Below, one piece after another: positions 12,547 to 13,080 of a stretch of DNA of 13,080 nucleotides. Source of the stretch: Thermoplasmatota archaeon (GTDB taxonomy: Archaea > Thermoplasmatota > Penumbrarchaeia > Penumbrarchaeales > Penumbrarchaeaceae); NCBI GenBank assembly GCA_016929175.1, contig JAFGJI010000305.1, positions 1 to 13,080 on the forward strand, read 5' to 3'. A program made the translations under genes and the position numbers. Under the pieces are notes generated by a model. The model did no database searches. It worked only from the letters and a program-made list of their open reading frames with translations, and had not been told where the DNA came from. Position 1 is the first letter of the stretch. Each line of letters begins with the position of its first letter.

Positions 12547-13080
12547 ATGGAGGGAGCGGGGGTTACCTTGCAGTCACCGGCATCCGGGAACGGAAAGAAA
12601 GGGGCGGTCATGGTCGTAGGCGGAGGCATCTCCGGGATCCAGTCATCCCTTGACCTGGCAGATGCAGGTTTCAAGGTATATCTGGTCGATAGGGGCCTCT
12701 CCATAGGCGGGACCATGCCAAAGCTCGACAAGACGTTTCCCACCAATGACTGCTCCATGTGCATCCTGGCCCCGAAACTGGTTTACACCGGGAGGCATAA
12801 AAACGTCGAGATCATCACGAATGCCGAGGTGAAAGTTGTCGAGGGAGAGGTTGGCAACTTCAAGGTCACTCTCGAGGAACACCCCAGGTTCGTGGACCTC
12901 GACATATGCAACGGTTGCGGGGACTGTGTTGAGCACTGTCCGGTGGTACTGCCATCCGAGTTCGACGAGGGCATAGGCAGCCGCAGGGCCATCTTCCAGC
13001 CGTTCCCCCAGGCCATTCCCAACATCTACGCCATTGACAAGATCGGTGAGAGATCGCCTTGCAGACTGGCCTGCCCTGCG
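12547..13080 (+). CDS. Second HdrA-like FAD/iron-sulfur oxidoreductase (3' end beyond window)
   Basis: An open frame of 178 codons runs from the ATG at 12547 to the last base of the window. After a short 22-residue leader comes a complete FAD-binding start, VVGGGISGIQSSLDLADAGF (about 23-42), with GGTMPKLDKTFPTNDCSMC as in HdrA. CNGCGDCVEHC (one [4Fe-4S] ferredoxin motif) and the FQPFPQAIPNIYAID block follow, then SPCRLACPA at the edge. It lacks the N-terminal CHCG iron-sulfur domain of the first HdrA, so it is a different subtype. A PCRxACPA motif after the ferredoxin is found in large HdrA-like proteins of anaerobes, which often continue into further ferredoxin or MvhD-like parts. It begins one base after the hdrA stop, so the two are co-translated and probably form one complex. 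The true length and C-terminal domains are unknown. Confidence 0.88.
   Translation, partial: MEGAGVTLQSPASGNGKKGAVMVVGGGISGIQSSLDLADAGFKVYLVDRGLSIGGTMPKLDKTFPTNDCSMCILAPKLVYTGRHKNVEIITNAEVKVVEGEVGNFKVTLEEHPRFVDLDICNGCGDCVEHCPVVLPSEFDEGIGSRRAIFQPFPQAIPNIYAIDKIGERSPCRLACPA

Noticed and set aside
1..13080. CRISPR arrays, tRNA or rRNA genes, transposases, inverted terminal repeats, phage genes
   Set aside because: None seen. Apart from the mscL remnant the window is densely packed metabolic genes with uniform codon use.
1..13080. Reading the locus as a methanogenesis cluster because of hdrABC
   Set aside because: No mcr, mtr, mvh or frh genes are present and the neighbours are fatty-acid oxidation and ETF genes; Hdr-like proteins are widespread outside methanogens.

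Overview
The window looks archaeal, most likely from an uncultured anaerobic Thermoplasmatota-like lineage (moderate to low confidence; inferred from style, not from a marker gene). The signs are a strong preference for AGG/AGA arginine and ATA isoleucine codons, GGAGG/GGTGAT-type ribosome binding sites inside operons, an apparently leaderless promoter with a TATA-like box about 29 bases before an ATG, and single-domain mutase and HdrA/HdrB/HdrC-like subunits encoded separately. A bacterial origin (for example a syntrophic deltaproteobacterium) is not strictly excluded.

Layout. (1) 1-645, plus strand: 3' part of an acyl-CoA dehydrogenase (ACAD) gene, cut by the window edge. (2) 641-838, plus strand: an orphan 65-codon reading frame without a start codon that is recognisably the second transmembrane helix and zinc-ribbon tail of a mechanosensitive channel MscL, i.e. 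a gene remnant lying directly against the ACAD stop. (3) 854-4421, minus strand: a compact B12 operon in transcription order cobO (cobalamin adenosyltransferase), acyl-CoA mutase large subunit, mutase small B12-binding subunit, meaB (mutase chaperone GTPase). (4) 4422-4567: a divergent promoter region. (5) 4568-13080, plus strand: a long probable operon of a second ACAD, a medium-chain-type acyl-CoA synthetase, etfB, etfA, hdrC, hdrB, hdrA and the 5' part of a second hdrA-like gene that runs off the window.

How the genes fit together. The synthetase would activate a short or branched carboxylic acid to its CoA ester. The B12 mutase would rearrange the acyl-CoA carbon skeleton. The two ACADs would oxidise the product(s), pass electrons to EtfAB, and from there to a heterodisulfide-reductase-like HdrCBA/HdrA2 iron-sulfur flavoprotein complex. 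The key reading is that the mutase, which a routine annotation would call methylmalonyl-CoA mutase, carries Phe at position 89 and Gln at 207, where methylmalonyl-CoA mutases carry Tyr and Arg. Phe/Gln is the known signature of isobutyryl-CoA mutase. No propionyl-CoA carboxylase or methylmalonyl-CoA epimerase lies in the window. The cluster therefore reads best as a branched/straight C4 acid (isobutyrate/butyrate, or valine-derived isobutyryl-CoA) oxidation island with Etf-Hdr electron transfer. The function is inference; the residues are seen directly.

The two ACAD copies align without gaps over the whole visible part of the first (645 nt each) at roughly 70% amino-acid identity by hand count, and they flank the mutase operon as direct repeats.
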